Source: Arthrobacter sp. MYb227 (GTDB taxonomy: Bacteria; Actinomycetota; Actinomycetes; Actinomycetales; Micrococcaceae). From it: DNA of 64,000 bases. The DNA lies in NCBI RefSeq assembly GCF_002975435.1, contig NZ_PCPT01000013.1:1-64000 (forward strand). Direction: 5' to 3'. The position numbers and the translations under genes were made by a program. Below the pieces are notes generated by a model. The model had not been told where the DNA came from. It made no database searches and saw only the letters and a list, made by a program, of their open reading frames with translations. Positions 17,732 through 26,167 of the stretch are shown here, one piece after another (the stretch's first letter is position 1; each line of letters starts with the position of its first letter).

Positions 17732-18748
17732 ATGAGCAATACGATCCAGTTTCTTTTACCTGCCATTCTAGGCCTAGTGCTCATTGTCAGTGGCAGTCAG
17801 AAACTTAGAGTTCCAGCGTCGACAGTGGAAGCCTTTCGCGGATTTGGACTACCAAAATTCGTACAGACGCGTCCGGTTGCATTGTTGTTTGCAGGTACTG
17901 AGATGCTTCTGGGCATCAGCTTGATACTTACAACAGGGCAACTATTGGTCATTGTGTCAATACTCGTTGCGGCGCTTTTTTTCAGTTTCACGATACTTGT
18001 CGGAATCGTATTGAAGCGAAAGACAACGGTTCACTGCAACTGTTTTGGCAATTTGAGTACTACTCCCGTAAACTTGGGGACTCTCATTAGAAATATTGCT
18101 CTTACCGCTGGTGCCGGGATACTGGCCTTAGCTTCACCGACAATGACGGGGAGCATGGTTGCAATGGCAAAATTCCTTGCCGATGACTACTGGTGGCTTA
18201 TTGCGGTGCTTTGTTGCGGAGCTTGGATACTTCTTCTCCAGAACAGAGATTTCAACTTCGTTGTGCCATTACCTGAGCCTCAGAAGATCATAGACAATAC
18301 AGGTAAATCCGTCGAGGCTGACTACAGTTTGCAAGGCCAACCTATCGCTAAAGCAGAATTGCGGACTAGAACGGGTGATGTCGTGGTTCTATCAGAGATG
18401 GCTAGTAAACAAGCCCAACTACTTATCTTTGTCCAGCCTGACTGCTACGCCTGTAAGCCAGTCACCGAATCTGTAGGGGAGTGGCGGGAACAGCTCGAAC
18501 CTGCTGTGAGAATCAGATTGGTGACTAGCGCAAAGGCCGAAGACTTTGCAGAGCACTATCCACACGAAGCAGAAGACGCTTTGTACGATGGTTCTTCTAT
18601 GGTGGCTACTATCTTGGGTTTGCCGGTTACACCAAGTGCCATCTTGTTAGGAACTGACGGTCATGTTGGTGCAGGTCCAGCTCTTGGACCGGATTCGATT
18701 CAGGGATTACAGGAAGCCATATCTATCGCAGTTTCTGCTCAGAACTGA
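17732..18748 (+). CDS. MauE/DoxX-like membrane protein fused to a thioredoxin-like domain
   Basis: 338 aa. Residues 1-170 form about four or five membrane segments of the MauE/DoxX redox-associated type, with the typical CxC-FG motif VHCNCFGNLS (C102, C104). Residues about 200-338 form a thioredoxin-like domain with CxxC in VQPDCYACKPV (C238, C241) and a cis-Pro-like GLPVTPSAIL. It probably passes reducing or oxidising equivalents across the membrane to an exported protein. No convincing RBS before the ATG at 17732. It stands alone between ISAs1 debris and the Tat-type protein gene; possible clients are the proteins of the HprK/PqqD group or secreted proteins nearby. Confidence 0.8.
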   Translation: MSNTIQFLLPAILGLVLIVSGSQKLRVPASTVEAFRGFGLPKFVQTRPVALLFAGTEMLLGISLILTTGQLLVIVSILVAALFFSFTILVGIVLKRKTTVHCNCFGNLSTTPVNLGTLIRNIALTAGAGILALASPTMTGSMVAMAKFLADDYWWLIAVLCCGAWILLLQNRDFNFVVPLPEPQKIIDNTGKSVEADYSLQGQPIAKAELRTRTGDVVVLSEMASKQAQLLIFVQPDCYACKPVTESVGEWREQLEPAVRIRLVTSAKAEDFAEHYPHEAEDALYDGSSMVATILGLPVTPSAILLGTDGHVGAGPALGPDSIQGLQEAISIAVSAQN

Positions 18749-19077
18749 CGGATGCTTTTGTTGGCTATTTACCTATGGCAAAAAGATCATTACTTCTAGA
18801 AAGAGAAGGTCAAACAGGAAGCAACCTAAGTTAACTAGTGAGTTGGGAATGCGAGAGGCTCATCAGCTTAACCTATGTTGCCTAAAGCTCATAGCAGACT
18901 TAGTTTATTGTTTAAGCTGGCGACGCTTGGACTCGAAAGCTCTTCAGCTGGGGTTGATAAACCAGACTAAACCAGGGAGCTGAAAGCGGTCGAGTAATTC
19001 ATCGGAGCTGGAAACTGGTTGCAGAATATGCGGAGTCCCACATCGAAAGTCGTGGATCAGAACGGCATAGTGCAAGC
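18749..19077. other. 330-bp stretch without a convincing gene
   Basis: A 46-codon frame at 18846-18983 (start MREAHQLNLCCLKLIADLV) was considered and not called. Otherwise nothing was seen. Confidence 0.4.
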
Positions 19078-19118
19078 AAAAGCTGGGTCAACAATTTGAG
19101 AATGTTGACCCAGCTTTT
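19078..19118. terminator. Bidirectional hairpin terminator
   Basis: A perfect 16-bp stem AAAAGCTGGGTCAACA (19078-19093) with its complement at 19103-19118 and a 9-nt loop; T-rich on the plus side and A-rich on the other. It follows the stop of the minus-strand Tat-type protein gene by about 50 bp. Confidence 0.85.
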
Positions 19119-19166
19119 GACTATTGTGTAGCCCGTACTAGAACGAGCATCCAATTAGGGCTCTAA

Positions 19167-19673
19167 TTAGTTGGTGCTGCAGAGGGTGACGAGACCCAAC
19201 AGGCCCAAGGTGAGGGACATGGTCTTCGAATCTCCGTTAGCGACTGCGCCCGTGTAAGATCCCAACAGCGAGACAAGCTGAGCATTGGACTTAAGTGTGA
19301 CACTCTGGCCAGCAGTCAAAGCAGGGATAGTGAAGCTCCAAGTGTTGCCGCTCAGGACAATGAGGCTAATGCCACCGACTCCGGTCCAAGCGTTCTGCAG
19401 GGTTAGGTTAACGACCTTGCTACTCGTGATGTTGAATGTGGTCGTTGCGGTATCGCCACCCGAAGCTGTAATGACGAACTCAGGGTTACTGGCGATTTCA
19501 AGTCCGCTACAGTTATTGGTAGATACAACGAGCGTACCGGTTTCACCCGATGCCGCTGCCATCGGCGCAGCAATTGCAGCGGCGATGACTGGTACAGACC
19601 AGGCGGCGCCCTTGACGATGGTGCGGCGGTTCTGCGTGCTGGACATGATGCCCTGCTTTTCGATCTCAGACAT
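19167..19673 (-). CDS. Small Tat-type secreted protein of unknown function (B)
   Basis: 168 aa from ATG 19673 (MSEIEKQGIMSSTQNRRTIVKG), chosen because GAGGAGA lies 4-5 nt upstream; a second ATG at 19646 has no good RBS. Twin-arginine signal NRRTIVKGAAWSVP, a hydrophobic Ala/Ile run and a probable cleavage after MAAASG. The mature part is Ser/Thr/Leu-rich with two Cys (NNCSG near the start and LCSTN at the very end), which could form a disulfide linking both ends. Not assigned to a family. It shares its signal pattern with the protein at 15367-15855. Downstream of the AraC gene on the same strand with a 180-bp gap. Confidence 0.72.
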   Translation of the reverse strand: MSEIEKQGIMSSTQNRRTIVKGAAWSVPVIAAAIAAPMAAASGETGTLVVSTNNCSGLEIASNPEFVITASGGDTATTTFNITSSKVVNLTLQNAWTGVGGISLIVLSGNTWSFTIPALTAGQSVTLKSNAQLVSLLGSYTGAVANGDSKTMSLTLGLLGLVTLCSTN

Positions 19674-19853
19674 GAATCTCCTCAAAGGAATGAAATGGGG
19701 GATGCCTACCTTTACGGTCTGCAATCCTGATTCAACCTTGAATTTGGAAGAATTTGTTGAGGAACCGAGCTACCTGTCGCTTATTGGCAACATTGACGTC
19801 GCGAATTGTCTTGTACGTTAAATTCATTGCGTTCGAGATGCAGTGCTTACGGC

Positions 19854-20804
19854 CTAAATAGTTTGCTGACCTGAACTCACTCGGAGATCTGTCGGATTGC
19901 CAAGTCCGGCTGCTTGCAGTGCTCGGCGAAGCTGCACTAGCGAGGTGAAGCCGGAGTGCTCTGCGATCTTTTCAATGGACAGAACCATGAACTTAGGATC
20001 CTGCAGTAGTCGAACCGCCAGATCAATCCTGTTCTGTTTGATGGAACTCGCAATTGTCAGACCCTGACGCTTAAACTCGCGCTGTAACTGACGCAATGAG
20101 ACTGAGAGCTCTGTCGCAAGTTTTAGAGGAGTCAGTTCGGGATCTCCGGTTGTCGCAGCTATGTAGGCGATGGATTGTTCAAAGAGGCTCCGACGCGTAG
20201 TGCCGCTCTTTGAAACTCCCATGTTCTCGAGAATGATACCGCCGACCATTTCATGAACTAGTTTTTCTAGGAAATATCTTGAAACAGATGGTAGCTGGGA
20301 ATCTAAATTGAGCGTTGATTCTAGGAACGCACGGGTGGGACCTACCAGTCCATCGTCGTAGCGCAACTGGAGAAGCTGGGCGGAGTCCGAAATTCCAAAC
20401 TCGGATAGGACCTGAGCAGGTAGCCGCACTGCAATAATTTGTGAATCATCGATGAACTCAACTGTGGTTTCGGTTGATTCATCGTAAAACCAGGTTGTAT
20501 CAGCAAGAGCTGGTGTTGTGAATTCTTGTGGTTCACCCAGCCTTATTATTGCACCGGCCACCACGAATATGATTACGATGCTCGTCGAATCCGTCGATTG
20601 ACCGAGCGTTGAGGTGGCACCTTTCTGGAAGGCGATCTTTAGGATCGCAGTATCACCGAAATTAAGACAAGTTGCGCTGGAAGAAGCGTTGTCTTCAACC
20701 TTGATTCTAAATCCGGACAGCTCACGAATCTTATGGGTATCTGGCCGCTCGATTACTCGAGTTGTAGGTTCCCTGAGTGACGAATCGCTATTTACTCCCC
20801 GCAT
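19854..20804 (-). CDS. AraC family transcriptional regulator
   Basis: 316 aa. The C-terminal 100 residues carry two helix-turn-helices of AraC type (LATELSVSLRQLQREFKRQG and IEKIAEHSGFTSLVQLRRAL). The N-terminal part fits an AraC-binding-like beta domain. It starts 16 bp after the HprK-like gene, so both are co-transcribed and it may control the HprK-like gene or the Tat-type protein gene downstream. Effector unknown. Confidence 0.85.
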   Translation of the reverse strand: MRGVNSDSSLREPTTRVIERPDTHKIRELSGFRIKVEDNASSSATCLNFGDTAILKIAFQKGATSTLGQSTDSTSIVIIFVVAGAIIRLGEPQEFTTPALADTTWFYDESTETTVEFIDDSQIIAVRLPAQVLSEFGISDSAQLLQLRYDDGLVGPTRAFLESTLNLDSQLPSVSRYFLEKLVHEMVGGIILENMGVSKSGTTRRSLFEQSIAYIAATTGDPELTPLKLATELSVSLRQLQREFKRQGLTIASSIKQNRIDLAVRLLQDPKFMVLSIEKIAEHSGFTSLVQLRRALQAAGLGNPTDLRVSSGQQTI

Positions 20805-20820
20805 ATTGCTCCCTAAGTCT

Positions 20821-21960
20821 CTATGCTCGTTCTAAGATCCCAAGGGAGCAGAGCGACTCTAATTGTTCATGCAATATTTGTTTGGCATGCGCAACACTTC
20901 CAAAAGTGATTATTGCAGCGTCGAATAGCTCGTCGAACGTCTTCCAATCGGACAAAGAATCCCAAATAAAGGGGCCGATGCCCGTAAGTAAAATGTATTG
21001 CTCGTCCTTGAGGAGCCCGAGGTCTGGACCAAGCCAGATGGCATCATCAACGGTTTGTCGGCGGATGGACCACACTGCTGGGGCAGGGCGCGATGTTACT
21101 TGGATGTCTGCTGCGGACCACTCGTGGTTCTTTGAGGCTCTGGGGGAACCCAATAAATCCTTGATAATTGCAGCAAGCTCGGATGCTTCAGCGTAGCGTA
21201 GCTGAACGACGCCTCCCAAAGAATCGATTAGCTGACAAAGCTGAACTAAGCCACGATCCAAATATGACAGCGAAGACATTTGGGGAATGAGCTGATTCAG
21301 TGCTTCCCCGAGTGAGAGCTTGCTTGCAATTGGTTCTGCTAAAAGCCCCGAACGATCGCGGTCTAGAACAGCGATCGTGGCGACGCGAGCTTCTCCCTCA
21401 TAGGGTTGAAGTTCCAGCTCAGCCGGTGAGAACTGAGTCTTTGGGCGTTGTTTTGCGCCCGTAAGAATGGATAGTGGCTTTGCATATGGGTAGAGAACCC
21501 CATCAGTATCGAACGCTGCGGTTTCATCGGTAATGTAGCCGAGCTCAGTCGCAAGTACACGTGTTGCCGTGGTCTTTCCAGTCCCAGACTCGGCCGCCAA
21601 AACAATTGATGCTCCAGAACTAGGTGAGCATAGCGCGGCCGCATGGAACATGAATAGATTTCCGCGCCCAGATTCAATCGCTTGGCGAGTTATCCAGCTC
21701 ACCAAGTTTTCGTGAAACTGCTTCCACTCCAATGACGGAGAACGTTCAATAGTGGGATGAGCCGTATTCACTGACTTAACAGGGGCTAAACGTGCTTTGC
21801 AACGTTCCCAAGCGGTCAGTAGTATCTGCGATTCCTCGAAGGATAGTCCGACAACCTGAACTGTCGTTTTGACTACGTCAATTAGGACAGATTCTACGTT
21901 TTCTTGGGAATGGTCCTCATCCGGACAATCGGACACACAAGTCTCAGAGTAGGCCTTCAT
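20821..21960 (-). CDS. HPr-kinase-like protein with C-terminal PqqD-like domain
   Basis: 379 aa. Central domain 100-270 resembles the HPr kinase/phosphorylase catalytic fold: FHAAAL (H106), Walker A AAESGTGKTT (122-131), then a GYITDETAAF segment where HprK enzymes carry an acidic pair. The C-terminal 75 residues (LLKDEQYILLTGIGPFIWDS and TFDELFDAAI) match a PqqD-like winged-helix peptide-binding domain. HprK-like kinases near PqqD proteins are known from lasso-peptide and related clusters, where they modify peptides, but here kinase and PqqD-like domain are fused. RBS GTGGAAGAA before the ATG. First gene of a unit with the AraC gene. Substrate unknown. Confidence 0.75.
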   Translation of the reverse strand: MKAYSETCVSDCPDEDHSQENVESVLIDVVKTTVQVVGLSFEESQILLTAWERCKARLAPVKSVNTAHPTIERSPSLEWKQFHENLVSWITRQAIESGRGNLFMFHAAALCSPSSGASIVLAAESGTGKTTATRVLATELGYITDETAAFDTDGVLYPYAKPLSILTGAKQRPKTQFSPAELELQPYEGEARVATIAVLDRDRSGLLAEPIASKLSLGEALNQLIPQMSSLSYLDRGLVQLCQLIDSLGGVVQLRYAEASELAAIIKDLLGSPRASKNHEWSAADIQVTSRPAPAVWSIRRQTVDDAIWLGPDLGLLKDEQYILLTGIGPFIWDSLSDWKTFDELFDAAIITFGSVAHAKQILHEQLESLCSLGILERA

Positions 21961-21995
21961 AATTCTTCCACATTATCTCAAAGGGAGGTCTTATC

Positions 21996-22193
21996 TTGCT
22001 TCCGGCTTGGTATTTGACCCATACCGAACTGGAATTGGAAATATTTCCTGCGGTGAAGGCAAGTAGTAAGCGAGAAAGTAAACTTTACTTGCTTGAAGCA
22101 ACATGTTCTCGCGAAGCAAATGCTATGGGTAGTCTTTGGCCAGAGGGAAGCTTAGCCATGATTCGATTCGAAACGTGCGATGGTCGCTATTAA
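21996..22193 (+). CDS. Possible small protein (65 aa), TTG start with near-ideal ribosome binding site
   Basis: AAGGGAGGT at 21981-21989 lies 6 nt before a TTG at 21996, the best Shine-Dalgarno match in the area. The frame encodes 65 aa (MLPAWYLTHTELELEIFPAV to FETCDGRY) and overlaps the 3' end of the convergent phosphatase gene by 42 bp. No family is recognised. It sits between an HprK-like and a phosphatase gene and close to a free PqqD-like gene, so a substrate peptide is conceivable; it could equally be a chance frame. Confidence 0.4.
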   Translation: MLPAWYLTHTELELEIFPAVKASSKRESKLYLLEATCSREANAMGSLWPEGSLAMIRFETCDGRY

Positions 22194-22742
22194 CGGATCT
22201 AAATCTTCAACCATGGTGTCGAAGGCTGCCTCGCCGCGCTTATAGGGATCGTCTACATCCAGAATTCCGTTAAGACGAGTACGAGCAGCATGGCGCTTAA
22301 GAATTGATACTTGGCGTAGCTGGACCCAACGAGCTGCTGTCGTGGCAGCATCATGTCCGCGTGGCATATTGATTGCGGGGTCGGACTCAACCTCATCGAT
22401 TATTGCTGCGAACTCTCTAATGGTGAATGCGCGCTTAAGCATCCGTGGAGACAAACTGGCGACAGCTGTGCGATGTTCTTCCGTCATTGCGAATGCGATA
22501 TCGATATCGGCGAGAATTACCTCGCTCAACTGCCGGGCTGCAAATCCTGTGTCGTCACCGCCGCCCTCGATTAGACGAGCCGCCGCGGTCTGCTCAATGG
22601 GATGACCAACCATTGCATGAGTTCCGGAGCTTCGAACAAGAAATACCCCGGGCGTTACCGCATCCAATTGTTTTTGGAGCATTCGCTCGGCATACGCAGA
22701 ACGGCAAATATTGCCCGTGCAAACCATCAATAGTGTGATCAT
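22152..22742 (-). CDS. Low-molecular-weight protein tyrosine phosphatase (Wzb-like)
   Basis: 196 aa. The N-terminal P-loop VCTGNICRSAYAE holds the CX5R signature with catalytic Cys8 and Arg14. The general-acid Asp is probably in DVDDPYKRGEAAF near the C-terminus. Enzymes of this type dephosphorylate the tyrosine kinase that controls capsule or exopolysaccharide assembly; such a kinase is encoded at 23256-24842. Divergent from the PqqD-like gene with only 56 bp between starts. Confidence 0.88.
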   Translation of the reverse strand: MITLLMVCTGNICRSAYAERMLQKQLDAVTPGVFLVRSSGTHAMVGHPIEQTAAARLIEGGGDDTGFAARQLSEVILADIDIAFAMTEEHRTAVASLSPRMLKRAFTIREFAAIIDEVESDPAINMPRGHDAATTAARWVQLRQVSILKRHAARTRLNGILDVDDPYKRGEAAFDTMVEDLDPLIATIARFESNHG

Positions 22743-22798
22743 GCACTGATCTTACTGTTGATTGGAACCAATCGTAGGGAACAACATACGATGGAGTC
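22743..22798. promoter_or_regulatory. Short divergent promoter with inverted repeat
   Basis: A 6-bp inverted repeat GATTGG-AA-CCAATC (22760-22773) is centred in the 56-bp gap between the phosphatase and PqqD-like starts. TTGGAA and TACGAT about 19 bp apart could form a promoter whose transcript begins near the PqqD-like ATG. Confidence 0.4.
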
Positions 22799-23122
22799 AT
22801 GATTCAAAATGCCGAGGAAATGCATTGGATAAAATCTCCAAGGTTGGCAGTCGTTGCATCCGCTGAAGCCGACCGTTTCGCGATATTGCATTTGGACGCT
22901 ACTCAACCAATAGTTCTCACTGGAACTGGAGCGGCTATTTGGGAAGCCTTAGATCAAGCCGAAACAATCCGGAGCATTTCCGCGCTCTTGGCCGATGCAT
23001 ACGAAGTAGATCCCGCTATGATTCAGCCTCAAATTATGGATTTTCTTGAGCAGCTAGCTACACAGAGTTTGATCATCACCAAAACTGACGGATTGATCGA
23101 TGTAAGCACACTGACTTCCTGA
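22799..23122 (+). CDS. PqqD-like protein (free-standing peptide recognition domain)
   Basis: 107 aa matching the PqqD/RRE winged-helix pattern: ILHLDATQPIVLTGTGAAIW, a segment of short helices (IRSISALLADAYEVD) and FLEQLATQSLII. Such domains bind leader peptides of modified peptides or act as chaperones for a partner enzyme. The start is uncertain: the first ATG has GGAG too close, and a second ATG at 22820 has GAGGAA close by. It lies beside an HprK-like protein with its own PqqD-like end and upstream of the tyrosine kinase gene. Confidence 0.72.
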   Translation: MIQNAEEMHWIKSPRLAVVASAEADRFAILHLDATQPIVLTGTGAAIWEALDQAETIRSISALLADAYEVDPAMIQPQIMDFLEQLATQSLIITKTDGLIDVSTLTS

Positions 23123-23255
23123 TCGAAGGCAACGCGCGCCACAAAAAGCAAGTGGGTGCTGAATAACCGGTAGTATCAATGAGAAAGTCATGCGCGATTC
23201 TGTTGCCATGCTATTTGACTATGACAATTATTGAAGACCGCCAGGGAGCATAGCT

Positions 23256-24842
23256 GTGGAACCGACCGAGACCAATGCCGAGTCCGGCCCCGATTTACGT
23301 CACTATATGCAGGTCGTTCGCGCTTATTGGCGAGGTATTATCGGGATTTTCCTGATTTGTATTTTATTGGCCTTCCTGTGGACACTTACCCAACCGCGAA
23401 TCTACGCTGCGACTTCTTCGGGACTAGTTATTGCTGGAGACTCGGAGAACATTGGTAATGCGCTCGCTGGCGATAACCTCGCTAAATCAAAGGCCGTTGG
23501 ATATAAGAGCATCGCAGGAACCCGGACGATTGCCGATCTCGTTCGCAAAGAACTGAAGCTGGATGAAAGTTCGGATGTATTACTTGGCAAGGTCGAAGTT
23601 ACAGTGCCAACCAATACCGCTGAAATTCGCGTCACTGCTTCATCTCAAGGTGCCGAAGAAGCACGGAATTTGGCGGATGCATGGGTGGTAGCTCTTGCTG
23701 CGCAAGTAGAAGAGCTAGAATCTGTTTCAGTCGGAGGTTCGGACCGAGCTACGGCTGTGAAGCTACAGCCGCTGGGTCAAGCCGTGCTTCCGTCGTCTCC
23801 AGTTTCTCCAAATACTAAACTTTCGCTGGCACTGGGTGGGGTCATTGGACTGGCATTAGGACTCGGTTACGCGCTGACTCGAAACCACCTAGACAGACGT
23901 ATCCGCTCGGTGGAAGCCATTGAGCGTCTTGGCGTTAGCGTTGTCGGAACAATCCCTGAAGACCAACGACTGACAGAAGGCCGCTCAGTTGTTGAAACAG
24001 GATCCATCGTTCACGATGATCGCGCAGCACACGCATTTTCGGAATCACTTCGTGAGCTGAGAACAAACCTTAACTATATTGATGTAGATAACCCACCGAG
24101 AATTATTGTCGTTTCGTCTTCAGTCCCCGGTGAAGGAAAGTCATCGGTAACCGCGAACCTTGCAGTAGCAATCGCTTCTACAGGGCGTAATGTCGTTTTG
24201 ATTGACGCCGATCTTCGACGCCCGGTTCAAACCGAGCTTTTCGACATGATGGATGGTGCTGGACTCACTGATGTGCTGAGCCATTCCGCAGATCTAGAAG
24301 ATGTTCTTCAGCCCTACGGACATTTACCAAATCTGCAAGTATTGTGCTCGGGCCGCATTCCGCCCAACCCATCCGAGCTGCTCGGCTCTAAAGCTATGAA
24401 GTCACTCTTAAGCGAATTAGCATTAGACGCAGTGGTTCTAGTCGACGCGCCACCGCTACTTCCGGTTACCGATGCCGCGATTCTGAGTACATCAGCCGAT
24501 GGAATCCTAGTTGTGGTACGTGCAGGAAGTACCACAGGTGACGAGCTCGGTAAAGCAATCGAAAACTTGAAGAAGGTCGATGCGAACATATTGGGTGCAA
24601 TTTTGAACCAAGTGCCAACTAAGGGCGCTGGCGCCGCGCAGTACGGCTACTACGGAAAATACTACTACTCCAATACCGAACAGGATCCGAAGGCCGACGC
24701 AAAGCCCAGCAGGAGACTTCAGGATCCAGTTCCCGTAGATCAACCTGTAATTTCATCGAACAGATTCGGTGAGATACCTGGACTAGGCGCGCACGCAGGT
24801 TCTAGCGAACCAGAATTCCGAAGGCTTCGCCGTCGCCGATAG
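23256..24842 (+). CDS. Wzc-type polysaccharide co-polymerase / tyrosine autokinase
   Basis: 528 aa in one chain. N-terminal Wzz-like region between two membrane helices (about 28-45 and 188-208), then a cytoplasmic BY-kinase: Walker A SSSVPGEGKSSVTANLA (287-303), Walker A' VVLIDADLRRP, Walker B VVLVDAPPLLPVTDA. A Tyr cluster (GYYGKYYYSN) in the C-terminal tail is the expected autophosphorylation site. GTG start at 23256 with AGGGAG upstream. It controls polymer length and export in Wzx/Wzy systems, together with the phosphatase at 22152-22742. Separated from the rest of the polysaccharide locus by mobile elements. Confidence 0.92.
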   Translation: MEPTETNAESGPDLRHYMQVVRAYWRGIIGIFLICILLAFLWTLTQPRIYAATSSGLVIAGDSENIGNALAGDNLAKSKAVGYKSIAGTRTIADLVRKELKLDESSDVLLGKVEVTVPTNTAEIRVTASSQGAEEARNLADAWVVALAAQVEELESVSVGGSDRATAVKLQPLGQAVLPSSPVSPNTKLSLALGGVIGLALGLGYALTRNHLDRRIRSVEAIERLGVSVVGTIPEDQRLTEGRSVVETGSIVHDDRAAHAFSESLRELRTNLNYIDVDNPPRIIVVSSSVPGEGKSSVTANLAVAIASTGRNVVLIDADLRRPVQTELFDMMDGAGLTDVLSHSADLEDVLQPYGHLPNLQVLCSGRIPPNPSELLGSKAMKSLLSELALDAVVLVDAPPLLPVTDAAILSTSADGILVVVRAGSTTGDELGKAIENLKKVDANILGAILNQVPTKGAGAAQYGYYGKYYYSNTEQDPKADAKPSRRLQDPVPVDQPVISSNRFGEIPGLGAHAGSSEPEFRRLRRRR

Positions 24843-25246
24843 CTGTAGTCCAACCGTACTAGACATAGTCTCTCATCCAACGTATTCGAATCTTAGGGTT
24901 ACGTCACCTGTGCATGGGAGTTAGTCTTGGAGGTTGCACAGTAGATTAAAGTGCGGCGATTCTTCGAGTGATGGCCGCCAAGTCTAAGCCTGAAGGAGTT
25001 CTTTGAGGGCCTGGCACTTGGGTGGTAGCGTGAGGCTGGTGCCCTTGATACGGTTTGCTGGGTTGTTTGACACAACGTATAGGCGCACGTGGCGTCCGAT
25101 CCTCCCCGAACGATTGATCGTGGTTTGCTTGGTAGGAGGAAGAAGTTTCTGAGCTGGTTTATCATGGTCAGAGCCCGTGAAGGATGGCAAGTTCTCTGGG
25201 AGTGCGCCCGTATGGTGATCTGACAGGGTCTAGGAGAATTTGTTTC
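24843..25246. other. 400-bp region with possible transposase debris
   Basis: A minus-strand frame at about 24984-25190 (GRIGRHVRLYVVSNNPANRI) looks like the tail of a transposase but could not be assigned. No intact gene seen. Confidence 0.35.
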
Positions 25247-25508
25247 ATGTCAGGTCGTCGTAGTTTTAGTAAAGAGTTCAAGGCTGGTGCCGTTGAGCTT
25301 GTTATTGCCTCGGGTCGTTCCTTGGCAGATGTTTCCTCGGAGTTGGGTAAGAGGTTGGAAGGCTGAGCATCCCGATTCAACGGCAGATGAGCCGGGTCCG
25401 GTGGAGTGGGCCAAATACAAGGTGTTGCAGGCTGAAAATGCTGCGCTGAAGAGAGAAAATGAATTTCTGGGAAAAGCCAGCGCCTTCTTTGCCGCGAAGC
25501 ATCTGTAG
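25247..25508 (+). pseudogene. IS3-family OrfA, internally deleted
   Basis: Begins MSGRRSFSKEFKAGAVELVI, a typical IS3 OrfA helix-turn-helix, with RBS TAGGAG. After SSELG the frame is lost and the rest (WKAEHPD, then LQAENAALKRENEFLGKASA, ending at 25508) continues in another frame. The segment between HTH and coiled coil is shortened, so a small deletion inactivated it. Confidence 0.85.
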
Positions 25509-26082
25509 CGGATTTCTTTGCTTTTATGTGGCAACAGAAGGCTAACTTTCCGATTGCCTGGATGTGCCAGAAGCTCGGAGTTTCGAGAGCTTCCTACTAT
25601 CGGTGGGCACAGCCGACTGGGTTGACGCCGACCGCGGCTAGGCATGCCGAACTAAGCGTGGCTGTCCAGAAAGAATTTGAGGATAGTGATCAGATGGCCG
25701 GACGTGACCAGCTGACCAAGATCCTCAATGCTCAGGGCGTCAAGGTTACTGCTGGGACCGTGGGCTCGATCATGAATAAGTGTGGGCTACGGTCCCGGCG
25801 GATGCGCGCACTGAGCACATCAAGAACCATATGCTCGATCAGCACGGTAACCGTGATTTCACCGCCGTGGTTCCCGGGACCAAGCTGGTGGGAGATATTA
25901 CCTACCTCAAGACCGGTTCTGGGTGGTTGTACCTGGCTACGGTGATCGTCCTAGCCACCCGCATGGTCGTCGGTTGGTCGATGTCTTCAAACATGCGAAC
26001 ACAGCTGATCATTGATGCGATGACGATGGCTCGGACACATGGCCGCCTAGCCACAGATGGCGCAATTTTCCATAGCGATTAT

Positions 26083-26159
26083 GCCGAGGAATCCGTTAAG
26101 CCGAGCATGGGAAATCACCCCTTGTGGTTCAGGGGTTTGGAACCCATTCCTCGGCTTAA
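26083..26159 (+). repeat. RIT left terminal inverted repeat
   Basis: 77 bp, complementary to 29418-29494 with a single mismatch. Contains three spaced copies of a CCGAG.../CTCGG... motif and GTTAAGCCGAGCATGG. Confidence 0.9.
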
Positions 26160-26167
26160 CGTTTTTG

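Noticed and set aside
18846-18983. 46-codon frame whose sequence faintly resembles the Cys-containing core of lasso-peptide B2 proteases
   Set aside because: Far too short, weak RBS, no conserved catalytic His/Asp and no cyclase gene in the window; chance similarity is more likely.
21996-22193. Reading the 65-aa frame as a lasso-peptide precursor
   Set aside because: No Thr at the -2 position before a possible Gly core start and no cyclase or B2 protease nearby; kept only as an unknown small ORF.
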